A DNA stretch of 64,000 nucleotides, from positions 1,364,001 through 1,428,000 of the forward strand of contig JAGPXD010000004.1 of assembly GCA_020746995.1 (NCBI GenBank). Direction: 5' to 3'. The position numbers and the translations under genes are program-made. Below the pieces are notes generated by a model that was given only the letters and a program-made list of their open reading frames with translations, had not been told where the DNA came from and searched no databases. The stretch comes from Plectosphaerella cucumerina (lineage: Eukaryota; Ascomycota; Sordariomycetes; Glomerellales; Plectosphaerellaceae). This document shows positions 41,436 to 53,965 of the stretch, piece by piece (position 1 is the first letter of the stretch; every line of letters starts with the position of its first letter).

Positions 41436-43822
41436 ATGGCATCCAAGGGCAACACACTGCGGGATCGCCAAATTGGTCAGTAGCGATGCGCCGCCATGGA
41501 ATCTTATCAAGCTAACACCAGGCCAAGCTGCCTTCAAGAAGGTTCTTAACTTGAACGAAGACACTCCCGACAATGACGATGCCGCCGGCAACCCTCTCGC
41601 CCCTGCCTCGATCCTGACTGCCGAGGGCGATCCCATCTGGAAGGTCCTGTGCTTCGACGACTTTGGGCGCAATGCCATCTCCAGCGTACTGAGGGTCCAA
41701 GATCTGAGGGCTCTTGGTGTCACACTCCACACGTATGTGATCTGGCATACTAGCCGTCACCTCGAAGCTGACCCGGCGCAGACACATTGGCGCATCCCGG
41801 CACCCTATCCCTGATGTACCCGTCATCTACCTGCTAGAGCCGACCAAGGAGAACCTGAAGCACATTACAGAAGACTTACAGAAGGGCCTTTACTCGCCTG
41901 CATATGTAGGAGAAGCCTGGATAGACGTTGGGGTCGCAGAACGCTTACAACTTGTGAACAGATCAACTGCCTCGGCGGCCTGTCCAGAGCTGCTCTCGAA
42001 GACTTCGCCGCAGATACCGCGGCGGCAGGAACCGCGGAGCATGTTGCGCAGATCTTCGACCAATACCTGAGCTTCCTGGTTGAAGAGCCCGACCTCTTCA
42101 GCCTCGGCATCCCGAAAGCCTACCATGCGCTCAACAGCGCGGCCACCACCGACGAGGCCCTCGATACCTTGGTTGACAGGATCGTCAGTGGCCTTTTCAG
42201 CGTCATTGTGACGATGGGTACGTGATTGGCATGTCTGCGAGGCCGGCTGTACTAACACTGCCCAGGTGTCATCCCCATCATAAGGTGTCCCAAGGGCGCC
42301 GCGGCCGAGATGATCTCCGCGAAGCTCGATCGCAAGCTCCGAGACCACATCCTCAACTCCAAGGACAACCTCTTCTCATCCAGTGCGCGGTCAGGAGCCT
42401 CCGCTACTCCCTCGTCACGACCTGTTCTCATCCTCATGGATCGCGACATCGACCTGCTGCCTCTGCTCTCACACTCTTGGACGTATCAGTCCCTCGTTCA
42501 GGACGTTCTCAGCATGGAGAAGCGGAGGATCACAGTGGTCGACGAAGGAAATGCCAAGAAGAGCTACGACCTTAGCAACGACGACTTCTTCTGGAAGAAG
42601 AACGCCCCGCTGCCTTTCCCCCAGGTGGCAGAGGACATCGACGCCGAGCTGACAAAGTACAAGGAGGAGGCATCAGCAATCACCGCCAAGACGTAAGTCT
42701 GCCCACAGCTGTTCGTATCCCACACTTGACTGACGTTTCCCAGCGGCGTGTCTGACCTGGAGGACTTGCAAAACGACACAAGCGCCAGCGCGCAGCACCT
42801 CAAGGCGGCGATCACTCTGCTCCCGGCCCTGAGAGAACGGAAAGCCGTGCTCGACATGCACATGAACATCCTCGCGGCGCTTCTCAACGGCATCAAGGAC
42901 CGGCAGCTCGACAGCTTCTTCCAGATCGAGGAGGGCATCATGAAGCTGAACAAGGCCCAGATCACCGAGCAGATCAAGAGCCAGGAGCTCAAGGGCGGCG
43001 AGGATAAGCTGCGTCTGTTCATCATCTGGTATCTCAGCTCCAACGAGCAGGACGTCACACGGCCCGAGTGGGAGGGCCTGGTCAAGACCCTGGAGGAGGC
43101 CGGCGCAGACACGACGTGTCTGCCCTACATCCGACAGTGCGTTCCCCCAACCATTCCTACGTCACCTATTCATACTGACACCTTGCAGGCTCAAGTCGAC
43201 CGCAAAACTCACCAACCTCACCACAATCAACAACCCCACCTCACAACAGGCCGGCTCCACCGACCTCTTCGGCCGCTTCTCCTCCATCTCCTCCCGCCTC
43301 ACCGACCGCCTCAAAGAAAGCGGCGTCCCCGCCGGCCTCTCCTCAAACTTCGAGTCCCTCATCGGCGGCATCAAGACCTTCCTCCCCGCCGACAGAGACT
43401 TCACCGTCACAAAGATCGTCGAGAGCATCATGGACCCCTCCGCCGCCTCCTCCTCCGCCATCGCAAAGACCGAAAACTACCTCTACTTCGACCCCCGCTC
43501 CGCAAACGCTCGCGGCACCATGCCCCCGCCCAGCTCCATCCGCGCCGGCGCCGCCGGCGGCGCGCCTCCCGGTGCGCTTCCCGGCCAGGCCGCGGGAGCG
43601 ACCGCCAGCTTTGGCCAGCGTCGCCAGGGCTTCTCAGAGGCTATTGTCTTCACCGTCGGCGGCGGCAGCATGGATGAGTACGGAAACTTGCAGGAGTGGG
43701 TTGCGCGGACGGGTGGCGACCGCGCCAGGAGGAGGGTCGTTTACGGGTCTACGGACCTGGTTAACGCGGCCAAGTTTATCGACCAGGAGCTTGTGCAGCT
43801 GGGCAAGGAGGTGCAGTCGTAG
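41436..43822 (+). CDS. SLY1: Sly1, Sec1/Munc18 protein of ER-Golgi fusion
   Basis: Seven exons: 41436-41475, 41522-41732, 41782-41905, 41962-42217, 42266-42692, 42744-43136 and 43189-43822, giving 694 residues. Joins yield family-typical sequence: SRHPIPDVPVIYLLEPT, GLYSPAYINCLGGLSRAAL, AEHVAQIFDQYLSFLVEEPD and PVLILMDRDIDLLPLLSHSW. Near the end are FTVGGGSMDEYGNLQEW and VVYGSTDLVNAAKFI. SM proteins clasp SNARE bundles; Sly1 works with Sed5/syntaxin-5 and Ufe1 in ER-Golgi transport. All six introns are 46-56 nt. The intron after residue 225 has a perfect CTAAC branch site. Ala/Gly-rich linker near residues 595-620 is longer than in yeast. Confidence 0.95.
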
Positions 43823-44399
43823 CGGAGCAGCTAGGAACCACGTAGGGGGTTGGTATTTGCCCTGCTGATACCCAAGCAGTCAGTTGCCTCTCAGTTGGCC
43901 ATGCGTTTTTATGCCAAGTGATATCATCAAGATTGTAGTGATACTGCTTTTTCCACCCCATCATTTTTCCACATCACCATGAACGAGACCGGGTTAAGAA
44001 AACGACATTCAACTCCATTGTATGACAATATCTCGTTACATGGGCCAGTCCAGCCTGGATCCCAGTATAATACGGCACGAATCTTCCCAATCGTCCCCGC
44101 CCCCATCACCAGGGACCAACTCCCTCCAGCTGCACATTTACTAGTACAACAGTATAACCCCTTCTCAATCCAAGCAGCCTCGCCCCAAAAGGCGAAAGAG
44201 GCAAATCCAGCGGTCCGCAACAGAAACAAAAAACAACACACCCGCTTTCGTTCTTTCCTCATTCGTTACAGGCGGCGGTGGTGGTGGAGGGTATAAGTCC
44301 GTCTTAGGGGTCATGAAGATAACAAGGGGGAAGCGTCGCGGAAAAAAAGTCCGTGTATGAAAACAACACACAACAACACCAGCAAGCCGTGAGCGTAGT
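43823..44399. other. Convergent 3' flanks of SLY1 and the chitin synthase gene
   Basis: 577 nt shared by two gene ends. Contains a GGC/GGT-rich block near 44270-44290. No gene seen. Confidence 0.5.
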
Positions 44400-47300
44400 C
44401 TAGACACCCCTGAACATCCTGACGACCAGGAACCACAACATGCCGAGGAATTTGAAGGCCGACAGACCCGCGACCGACCACAGGACGACGGCCATGTAAA
44501 TGTTGGCCCTGTCGTCCGTGTTCTCCTGCTCGGCGGATGTCGGGACGATGCTATCGAGACCGGCGGCGCTCAGAACGACGGCGGCCAGGGCGAAGTTGGA
44601 AATCATCCAGACCAGCACGACGATGGAGCGGACGCCACGGTAGTAGTCGAGCTGCTTCTCGGCCAGCTGCGACTGTGTGGGCGTCGACACGACCTTGACG
44701 GGCTTGGTGGCGAAGACGGCCAGCTCACGCTCGTACTGCGCGTTGAGATCGGCCTCGTCGGGCAGATCGGTCTTTCCGGAGCCGTCCTTGGTGCTGACGG
44801 TGGGAAGCTTCTCGGCGCCATCGTCACCCTTGGTTCCCCAAGAAATGTCGTGGGTGTTGCAGAAGGCGTACACGTTGAGGATGTTGGTGTACGTGGGCGA
44901 GAGGAGCATGTACTGGACGAAGGAGGTGACCATGTGCCACGGGTCGAACATGAGCAGCGAGGCGATGAGCCACAGGCCGTACGTGGACATGACTGACACG
45001 ATGAGCGTGTAGAAGACCTTGTTACGGAAGAGCTCGTCGATGCTGAACTTCTGGCCGCGCTTCAGATCTTCCATGATGGCGATGACGGCGATGTAGATGG
45101 CTGCGAACATGAGGTACCTAGAGACAGGTCAGTAAGGTCGGCGGATATTCCAACAGATGGAAAGACTCACAGGAAGATGATCGCCCAGAAGTACACCATG
45201 GTTGTGTAATACCAGCGCGAACCGGCGGGGCGGTTACCCATACTGAGGACAAAGCAGGTGAAGAGAGACACGCCGTAGAGCCAGGTGAAGACCACGCTAA
45301 GGATTTCACCGACCCTACCCAGCAGGTTGGGGCTTCCGAGACTAGTAGTCAGGATGCTGAAGACCAGGAAGAAGTTGCCGATAGCGAACCAGGCGAAGAT
45401 CATGTTGATGGTGTGGAAGATGAACTCGATGAAGAGCATGAGCTTGCGGAGGAATGAGTGGTCGGAGCGGAAGAACTGATAGAAGTGGGCGATGGCGTAG
45501 ACGGCGGCGAAGAAGGATCCGTTCAGCCAGCGACGACGCTGGAGGACCAGTTCCGTGACGGTGTCGGGCACATCGGTCTCTCCGGTGGCCGACTTGACGT
45601 ATTGCAGGATCCAGTGGCAGTTGCGTTTCGTGACGAGCTCGAAGCAGAGGATACGATCCTCGGCGAGGTACATGTTGGACTCGAAGATGCCGGCGTCCGA
45701 GCCGTGGAGGGTCTCGCCGGCAAAGTACTTCTCCAGGGGTCCCTGTCCGGACTTGTCGTTCTGGAGGGCCACGTAGCGATATGCCGAGAAGGCACCGGGC
45801 AAGACGGAGATGAAGCCGAATGCTGATTCGAGGGGTTTGTCGAGAATGTTGCTCATCTTGTACTCAAAGTTCTGCGTCGCAACCAGGGGGTTCAGAAGGT
45901 TCTTCCCGCCGGTGCCAAGCATTGCCTTGATCTCACCACATGCGCCGGCGCACATGGGCTCCAGGTCAAAGGCCTTCCACAGGTGGTAAACCGAATTGCC
46001 GCCTGGCTTGGTACCAGCATCGAGCAGCACGCAGATGTTGGGATCCAGCACGCGTCCGAAGGCCTGGAAGAACCATCTGTGCGAGTTGATCTTCTTCTGG
46101 TTCTTCTCCTTGAGGCAGAAGAGGATCTGGACGGGCTGCTGCTTGGGAACGAGCTGAACAACGTCGTTCTTGATGCGCATGCCGACCTGGGTGGTGTACT
46201 CGTAGATATGCGCCGTCACGTCCTTGTTGTTAACCTGCTGCTTGGCGATACCTTCCTGGTACACGCCCATGCCGGCCAGCAGGGCCTTGGTTCTCGGGTT
46301 GATCTTGCCGCGACCGTCGCTGACGACGCACACGACGATCTTCTTCCATGCGTCCTTGCCCCAGGTCTTGCTCTCTTTCCGGTTGCACATGTACTCAACG
46401 TTCTTGAACACACCCATCATGGTGCGCGCGAACAGGATCTCGTCCTCGTTGTACATGGTCACGACAATGAACAGCTCCGTGTGTCTGGGCTTGGAGAAGA
46501 GCTTCTGTCGCAGTGTGAAGTTCTCAGCGTAGAAGTCGTTGGGGTCGCAGGTGGCTGCCGTGTAGCGCATGTGGGTGAACTCATCGCGCTCGCCGTGGGG
46601 AAGCTGGTTAAGCAGCCGCGGCGGCACGGGACAGTCGAGAACCAGGTTGCCACGGTAGAGGAGCACCTGCTTGACAGTCTTCCACCTCTTGATAGGAGCA
46701 GCGGGCTGCGCGGGCGGTTGATCTTGGTAGGGGTCTTGGGAGTCCTGGTGACCGAGCATGGGCCGTCTGTCTTCGCCGTAGTCATAGTTGGCATTCGGGT
46801 CGTAGCCTGTGGCGGGCCCGTCCATGGGGGATGGGCCGCCCTCGTACGGCTGGTTGTAGTAGCCGTCATGGTGTGCTTCGGGGTTGATCGCGTAGTCTCC
46901 GCCGGCCTGGTAGGGCCCTCTTGGGGGGTCGGCGAAAGGGCTGTTTGTCGACAGGTTGTCCACCGAGTGCTGCGCGAAAGGGTCAGCTCCGGGTTGGTAC
47001 GAGCAGCGGTGGGCAGGGGAAACTCACGGCGGCATTGAGCTGCAGCTGGTCGCTGGAAGCGTATCTGCCTACACCGGGGGACGGCGCCAGGCCTGGGGCG
47101 TTCGGTGTCGGGTAGTCAAGGTGGGAGGGCTGGCCGTAGGGGTTGTCTTCGAGCTGGTAGCCTTGCTGGTACGGCTGCCCCGGCGAGGGGGAGCGTCGCA
47201 TCCGGGGATCCATGCGATCGTTGGCGCCGCCGTTATTGTAGTAATCGTCGTCTGCAGATCGAGGTGTCAGAGAGTGTGTAGAGAGGCGGCTCGCAGAGCG

Positions 47301-47630
47301 AGAGGGTGTTCAAGGAGTCAATGGACGGCGGGAGAGAGGGTGACGCAAAGTGACGGAGCACGAAGCACGCGGGAGGTGAGACAGGAAGAAGAACAGAGAG
47401 AGCCGGACCGGAGATGCGATGCAGAGCTGACGGGACTACCAGTCCTGGCCAGGAGGTGCCCAGAGTCTGAGGCAAGGGTGTAGGAAATGCGGCAGAGAAG
47501 ACAACGGGGCATCAAGGGTCTGGAGGGGCGGCAGAAAAGGAGGGAGGGAAAACGAGAACGGCTCCTTGCTGACTGGATAGATGGATGGATGGAAGGATGG
47601 ACTGCACTGACCTAGGCGATTGTACGACAT
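44400..47630 (-). CDS. Chitin synthase (division I, probably class III)
   Basis: Exons 47630-47612, 47251-47028, 46969-45171 and 45117-44400 give 919 residues. The Pro/Tyr/Gly-rich N-terminus leads to the chitin synthase N-domain and the GT2 core with DAGTKPG, an EDRILCFELV segment and QRRRWLNGS (product-binding motif). The C-terminal half has about seven membrane spans. It polymerises GlcNAc from UDP-GlcNAc into chitin at the plasma membrane. The class III call rests on the sequence after QRRRW (FFAAVYAIAHFYQFF) and the C-terminal SWGTKGDDGAEKLP; class I is the alternative. The first exon is only 19 nt (MSYNRL plus one base) before a 360-nt intron. An internal ATG at 47213 could be used instead, but the spliced start DDDYYNNGG fits better. 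Confidence 0.9.
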
Positions 47631-50326
47631 GGTTCAAGGGAGAAAGGCCCGGTGACGATCCGGGGAACGAGCTTGTGTTTGATGGTAGGTGCCGTACTCG
47701 TAGTGTGCCTCTCGTATCCAAGAGAGTGGTTCTCCTGCCACCAGGAGTCGCGAGGGCAGTGAGGAAAGTTTGGTTGGTGCCTTGGTCGTGTCGTCACGGT
47801 GTGGTGCCAGGGTGGGTTCGGGTTGTCAATGGGAGACTGAAGTTGAAGGGGGGTGGGCGACGTGTCGTCGCAAGTCCGCCGGGGAATGAATGGGCCAAGG
47901 TCCAAGGTCCAAGGACACGAGGGAAGAAAAGCGGCGCGCGCGCGACCTGCCAGCACAGGTCTCTGGGTGGTAGCGAGGCCTGAAAGGTGGGATGTCCGAA
48001 GTTTGAGTGCTCGGGATCGATCGGGTCGCCGCGTGATGTGGGACGACAAGGCGGTAGACACTGAGGGGGAGAGGAAGGGAAGGATGATGGAAGGAGACTG
48101 AGAGGGATTCGAGTCGAGTCGGCGGCGCGGAGCGGGACGTGGAGGCCGTGATAGGGGGGGCTGAGGGTTTCAAGCTGATGGAAATTCGTAGCAGATGATT
48201 ATGGAGCCGGGAGGGTCGTCGATGGACAGGGGGGGGCTGGGCCAAGGGCAGCTTCCCAGAGGTCAGGGGCCCGGGGGTCACCCTTTCCTCTGGTTGGAGT
48301 GGTACTGAGGGGTGGATGGATGGAGCGCGAGGCCAGTACCTGCTGGTGGTTAGCGTGCCAGGACCCCCAAAGTCGCGTTTCAGCTATGGCCGCAGCAGAT
48401 CGCACTGGAGGGGTGACGTCGCCGTCAAAGCCTCCACTAACCACGCGAGGACAAGGTACAAGTACAGTCCAAGTCCAGCGCCTCAACTCTGAGCGCCAAG
48501 CTGGCGATGCAAGCCGCAGTGTTCAGCTCTTTGCTGTGCACGAAAGCAGCGGTACTAAAATCACAGCTCTGCCGAGGTTTAGGCTCACCTGTCAATTGGA
48601 GAGTCCGCCTCGCGGTCAACGGCGCCGCGGGCCCGGTCTCTATCCGCTAATGCTTCCTTGAGAAAAGGTACAAGTTTGGGTTGGTCTGCCCCTCGAGTGG
48701 ATCGCCGCCGTTGCCGTGGTGTCCAAAAGATCGTCATTGTGGGTGGTACTCGTGTACGACATTACGCAGGCAGCCACTTCAGGGGACGAACGAACGAACG
48801 AGAGAAAAGCGCGTGCCTTTCCCGGCCGTTTCTGCAGGATGTCCCGGACAGGGCCCGAGTCACCCCTCCCGACTCGCAAATGCCGGGGTAGCCGTTTGCT
48901 GTGCCACAGCACAGGGCCGGGCGCGACAAACTGAAGATGGGCTTGTTGAACAGGGGTCATTCGGAGATGTCGACAGAGGCAGATTGTCCATTGCGACGAC
49001 TTCTACTATTCCATCCTTCATGACATGACGTTTCCGGATCGCCACGAGATTACCCCGCGAAGTGGCTGGATGGCATCAATAAAGCGGCATGGCGTTTTAA
49101 GGAGTGTCGTTATCACCGGGTTTGTGTAATCCTTCCTACTTATCGACCACACCTGCGCCATCTTCTGGAAGTTAAAAGAATACATCGCGACAGCCTCAAA
49201 ATGGCTGAGTTGCCAAGTGACAACGGGGGAAAGGCTGGGGTGGCTGGGGACACTCCAGAAATTCCTACATTCCAGCATCGAAAAGCCTCGCATTCCCAGG
49301 TTTCCCATGTCCTCGAACCACAAATCTCTGCAGCCCGACCATTAAACACCGCCGATCCGCACGTCGCCACCTCGGCCTTGGGACCTTTCATTCGCAGCTC
49401 CGCTACAGGGATGAAAAGAGGCCTCTCGCGAAAAAATCGGGCAAATCGAACGATCAGTCGTTCCAAGTCGTGGCTGATGACCTTCAACGCGTCTGTCAGT
49501 GGCTTGGCGACGCGAACTCGAAGGAACAGATGAGCCAAAAATAGCCACGTCTTCAAAATGTTCCCGCCACCCAGATCCCGATCTGCACCTCATGTGACTG
49601 ATGACAATGGCAACGCGTCCCTCTCATCCGGACAAAACCTATTTTACGGACATTACGTACAGTACATGAGGGGAAATTTGACAGTGTTAGTTGAATGATG
49701 TCGAAGCTGTAATTGCGGGGAGAGATATGCTTGGGCAAGACTCGACTCGGCCTTCAACATTGAAAGACCGTCTCAGCCACTCAACGCTTTCCAGAGCTAT
49801 TCGCTTTGCGCCCACGCCCCCTCGGATATTTTGAGGTAGATAAGAGGCAGCGATTCAAACCAATAAATAGGGTTGAACCTTCTCTCAGGTAAACCTGGCT
49901 GCTATCTCAAAGTTACCACAGGTGTTCTGTAGGCATATCATCACTAGATGAAACAACTTCAAGATCACGTCTTGATACCTATAAATGGTGACATCAGGGG
50001 AAGGTGTTCTAACACCTTCCTGACTCTACTGTGCAGGGGAGTCATATGCCACATGCCCCGAACGGTGATGACAGCACTCAAACAGTCGACTTGCTTTTGA
50101 ACCATGCCTCAGTGCTGGGCCTCGAGCAACACTGCTGGGAAGTCTGAGTTCGCTTTCCAAGTGCACAGTCTTTCACATCAGCAGGAGACTCATGTGAGGT
50201 AGACAGCCAGCGTTCAAGCTCTCAAGGATGGGCTGATAATGACAGGGGGACTGCAAAGCCGGCTCCCTCCGCGACGTCACTCTTGGCATCCCAACATGAT
50301 GTCTTCAGCCGATGTCCACGTCGTCG
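47631..50326. other. Long upstream region of the chitin synthase gene, no gene seen
   Basis: 2.7 kb without a credible gene. The left part, rich in purine runs and GGAT repeats, is likely promoter and leader of the chitin synthase gene. The part 49000-50280 is more AT-rich. A block of short frames at 49140-49556 has no coding look. Confidence 0.5.
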
Positions 50327-51087
50327 TCACGGGGCACCGCCCTCCACCCGAGTCAGACCCAACCTCTTCTCGATCCCAGCAACAATCACCCCCCACTCAA
50401 CCATAGCCCCATCACCAACATCACCACACGCCAACGCCTTCGAGATGGGCCGCAGCACCTCGATCCAGCCGTCCGGCCCCCCGCAGTCCTCCTCGATGAC
50501 CTTGAGATGCCGCGCCGTCACGGGGTGTCGGTACATCTGCGTGTTCATCCCCGGCGCTAGGATGATGCGCTTCCGCGTCCCGTCGGCTTGGGGTGTCGTG
50601 TCCCATGCCCGGCACACGGATGTGAGGAGGTTGTCTGAGAAGCCGCCCGCGACCTTGGCAAGAGAGTTTGCCGAGAGGGGGGCAATGACGAGGAGTGAGG
50701 CCCCTAGAAGATGTCAGGCTGTGAGTATGGACGTAGTGGAGGTGACTTACACCGTCGGAGCTCGATGTGAAGGATGTTGGCCCCTCGCCGCCAGGGCTGG
50801 GGACCCCACTCGTCTTCGTCGAGGTAGACTGCATCAACGTTGGGCATGGCGCGCACCTCTGCGAGAGAGGGCTGCTCGTCATTCTCGCCCGTCAGGAACT
50901 TTGCTGCCGATGCTGTGAGGATCACCCGGATAGAGAGGTTCTGGTAGTCGGCGAGCCCTAAGATGATCTGCTTAATCTTGATCGTCGCCACGCTTCCGGT
51001 GCACGCCAACAGCAGATGTGCCTTTCCATCAGACTGCGCTGCCGCCACGACCTCAGCCGGGCCGAGTCTAGAGTTTTCTTGAGCCAT
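50327..51087 (-). CDS. Phosphopantothenoylcysteine decarboxylase (HFCD flavoprotein)
   Basis: Exons 51087-50751 and 50703-50327 give 237 residues. Splicing creates HIELRRWASLLVIAPLSAN, the family core. Catalytic features are all in one chain: His107 (HIELRR), Asn166 in the PGMNTQMY version of the PxMNxxMW motif, and Cys205 in LACGDVGDGAM. CTGSVATIK near the N-terminus binds FMN. It decarboxylates 4'-phosphopantothenoyl-cysteine to phosphopantetheine in CoA synthesis. Budding yeast splits these residues between Hal3 and Cab3; here one protein has them all, so a homotrimer is plausible. The short C-terminus lacks the acidic Hal3 tail, arguing against a phosphatase-inhibitor role. Confidence 0.93.
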
Positions 51088-51326
51088 CGTGAGGTTTGGT
51101 TGTGAGTGTGTGTAAGTGCTGGCTTACCAACAAAGACCTGAACGCATCGGCTTACACCACGCCACATGCGCTGGCCCAAGCTCCCTTCACCGAGTCACAC
51201 CGAGTCGGGTCGCATTACATCATCCTCAATTTTCCGAACTCTCCTGTCATCGAATTGCGATTTCTCAGCTCCCCGATCCACGACCCCCCTTCCGTCCCAC
51301 CTGCAAAAGCCCAGCACAGCAACAAC
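51088..51326. promoter_or_regulatory. Shared divergent promoter, decarboxylase / glutaredoxin
   Basis: Only 239 nt separate the two start codons, so both genes must use this region. A TCACACCGAGTC-like direct repeat (GAGTCACACCGAGTCGGGTC) lies in the middle near 51193-51212. No TATA box seen. Confidence 0.55.
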
Positions 51327-51767
51327 ATGTGGTCGAGGTCAATCATCGCATCGGTAAGCCTCCAGAAGCTCACACGACACATATCCGACTCTTACTGACC
51401 CCCTCCTCTGCAGAGCGCCCTTCGGCAAGCCGCCGCTCGCCCGGTGGCGTCGGCCTTCCGCGCCCCGAAGCCCTTCTTCACACCGGTCCAGATCCGCCTG
51501 CTCTCGGAGCAGACGCGGCAGGCCATCGACAAGGCCGTCGGGTCCGCGCGCGTGGTGCTCTTCATGAAGGGTACCCCCGAGACGCCCCAGTGCGGTTTCT
51601 CCCGCGCGAGCATCCAGGTCCTCGGCATGCAGGGCGTCGACCCGGCCAAGTTTGCCGCCTTCAACGTCCTCGAGGACGCCGAGCTGCGATCGGGTATGTT
51701 TTCGTGGGATACCGACATTAAGATGAAAAGGCTGACGCTGACGCCCGCAGGTATCAAGGAGTACTCC

Positions 51768-51799
<32 letters not shown>

Positions 51800-51929
51800 C
51801 AAGGAATTCATCGGCGGCTGCGACATTCTCGTCTCGATGCACCAGAACGGCGAGCTCGCCAAGCTCCTGGAGGAGAAGAAGGTGCTCGTCGAGGGCGAGA
51901 GCGAGGGCGAGGCCGGCAAGCAGGAGTAG
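51327..51929 (+). CDS. GRX5: Mitochondrial monothiol glutaredoxin (Grx5)
   Basis: Exons 51327-51353, 51414-51693 and 51751-51929 give 161 residues. The Arg/Ala-rich, acid-free N-terminus (about 25 residues) is a mitochondrial targeting peptide. The active site is QCGFS with Cys69, preceded by FMKGTPE and followed by WPTIPQLYV and GGCDIL, which bind glutathione. Grx5 transfers [2Fe-2S] clusters in mitochondria. The second intron is 57 nt, a multiple of three and free of stops, so retention would add 19 residues between RSG and IKEY. Family alignment argues that it is spliced out. Confidence 0.95.
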
Positions 51930-52084
51930 ACATGTCTCCGGCGATTGAGTCACATGTAAGATAGGGTACGAGCAAATGCACGGCCGTGTACTTTATACCA
52001 GACAGGAGGGGATAGATTCGCCAAACATGATGATTGTTACTTGCTTTGGGTACATGATCACTTTGTTACTTGCTTATGGCGTCT

Positions 52085-53965
52085 CTACCACGCAGGGTAG
52101 GCCGCGCCATCGCCGCGCATGTCGCTGCCAGCAGACCAGACGGGCGTCTTCTCGACAGGGTCGAGGTGGTACCTGATAATCTGCCCGCGACCAAAGAGCC
52201 CCCTCTTCGTGCCGGTGACGACCTTGACCTTGTGGCCCAGCTTCCTCAGGCCCTCAATGGTCTCCTCGGGCATGCCGTCCTCAACATTGACGTTCCAGTC
52301 AAAATCGACGCAGATGCGCGGGCTATCAAGGGCCTGCTGGGGGTTAAGACCGCCAATGATCTGGCCCAGAAGTACCTGGACGTGGCCCTGGGGCTGCATG
52401 AAGCCGCCCATGACGCCGAAGGCGCTGAAGAGTGAGCCATCATTGGCGTTCGTGACCATGCCCGGGATGATGGTGTGATAGGGCCGCTTGCGCGGGGCGA
52501 GGCGGTTGGGATGGTCGGGCTCGAGGTTGAAGTTGGCCCCTCGGTTCTGCAGGGTGAAGCCGCACCCGGCGGGGATGATGTGGCTGCCGAAACCCTCGTA
52601 GTTGGAGTTGATGAAGGAGGCGGCGTTGCCCTCTGCGTCGGCGACGGCGAAGTAGACAGTGTCGCTGCTGCTGATGGCGGGGGACTTGAAGGGGGGCGTG
52701 CCGCGCTCGAGGTCGGGAGCGGTGCGGGAGGCGTCGAAGAGCTTGGCACGCTCGGCGAGGTAGGCACTCGAGATGAGGCCGGCCGTGGGGACGTTTTCGA
52801 CGTTGGGGTCGGTGACGTACCACCTGGCGTCTGTGAAGCCAAGGCGAAGAGCCTCGATGATGGCGTGCAGGTAGGGGGCAGTATTGTGGTCGTCAGGTCC
52901 CCAGCGGGGAATGGTGCCGGCCTTGCGAAGCTCCTGGAGGATGCCGAGGGCCATGAGGGCGACGATACCTTGGCCGTTGGGCGGGTGTTCCCAGAGGTCG
53001 ACGCCATGGTCGGCCAGGACGCCCTGCTCGACGCGGAGGGAGATGGGCTCGACGGGCTCGCTGCCAGCCTCGAGGTGATGGAGGAGGTCGTCAAGCTCGA
53101 GGTAGCCGCCGCGGCCACGGACGACCTTGACAATCTCCTCGGCGATGCGGCCCTTGTAGAAGCCCTCTTTGCCCTTTGTGGCGAGCTCGCGGAACGTCTT
53201 GGCCAGGTTGGGGTTCTTCATGATCTCACCAGTGCGAGGGGCGCGGACGCCGTCAGGGGCTTGAGGATCCTTCTTGAGCATCTCGGCAAAGTTGGGCGAC
53301 GACTTTCGCAGGTCCTGCTCGGAAGCGTTCCAGGAGAAACTGGCGACCTCGGAGACGGGGAAGCCGCTCTCGCCGAGGTCGATGGCCGGGGCGAGGACCT
53401 GCTCGAGGGTGACGTTGCCGCTGCCGAAGCGCTCGACGGTGTCGACCCAGCCAGCCGCTGCACCAGGGACAGTCACGGCGTGCACGCTGAGCATGGGGAC
53501 CTTTCCGCCGGCATCCTGGGTCAGGCCGAGGTCGGTCCTCACGGCGTCAAGTGTGACCTTTGCGCCTGCGCGGCCGGAGCCGTTCATGGCCGAGACCTTG
53601 CCGGTCTTGGCGTCGTAGTAGAGGATGAACATGTCACCACCGATGCCCGTGGAGCAGGGCTCAGTGATGTTAAGGCCGGCGGCTATGCTTGTCAGGGGCG
53701 TTATTCAGGGCTTAAGGGGGGTGTACTCACCAACAGCGACTGCGGCGTCCTGCGTAAACGTTAGCTGGGCCTCTCGATATCATCGAACTTGAGTACATAC
53801 AGCAGCGTTGCCACCGGCGTTGAGGACCTGGAGACCGCATTTCGCCGCCAGCGGTTGGGTGCATGACACGATGCCCTTTGTGCTGTGGACGACGCTCCTC
53901 CGGCTGGCGAACCGAGCAAAGTCGGCGGCCTGGGGCGTGTGAAGGGACGAGGTTTCGAGAGGCAT
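52085..53965 (-). CDS. Gamma-glutamyltranspeptidase-like Ntn hydrolase (YwrD type)
   Basis: Exons 53965-53801, 53749-53731 and 53682-52085 give 593 residues; the middle exon is a 19-nt micro-exon that restores DAAVAVAAGLNITEP. Family marks are GGNAADAA, STGIGGDMF, and the autoprocessing/nucleophile region SSSDTVYFAVAD with Thr403 as the likely nucleophile, then NSNYEGFGSHI and the GFTLQNRG loop. Near the end are GVMGGFMQPQGHVQV and ALDSPRI. No signal peptide or membrane anchor, unlike secreted Ecm38-type enzymes, so a cytosolic gamma-glutamyl hydrolase is likely. Substrate could be glutathione or another gamma-glutamyl compound. Its 3' end faces GRX5 with 155 nt between. Confidence 0.92.
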
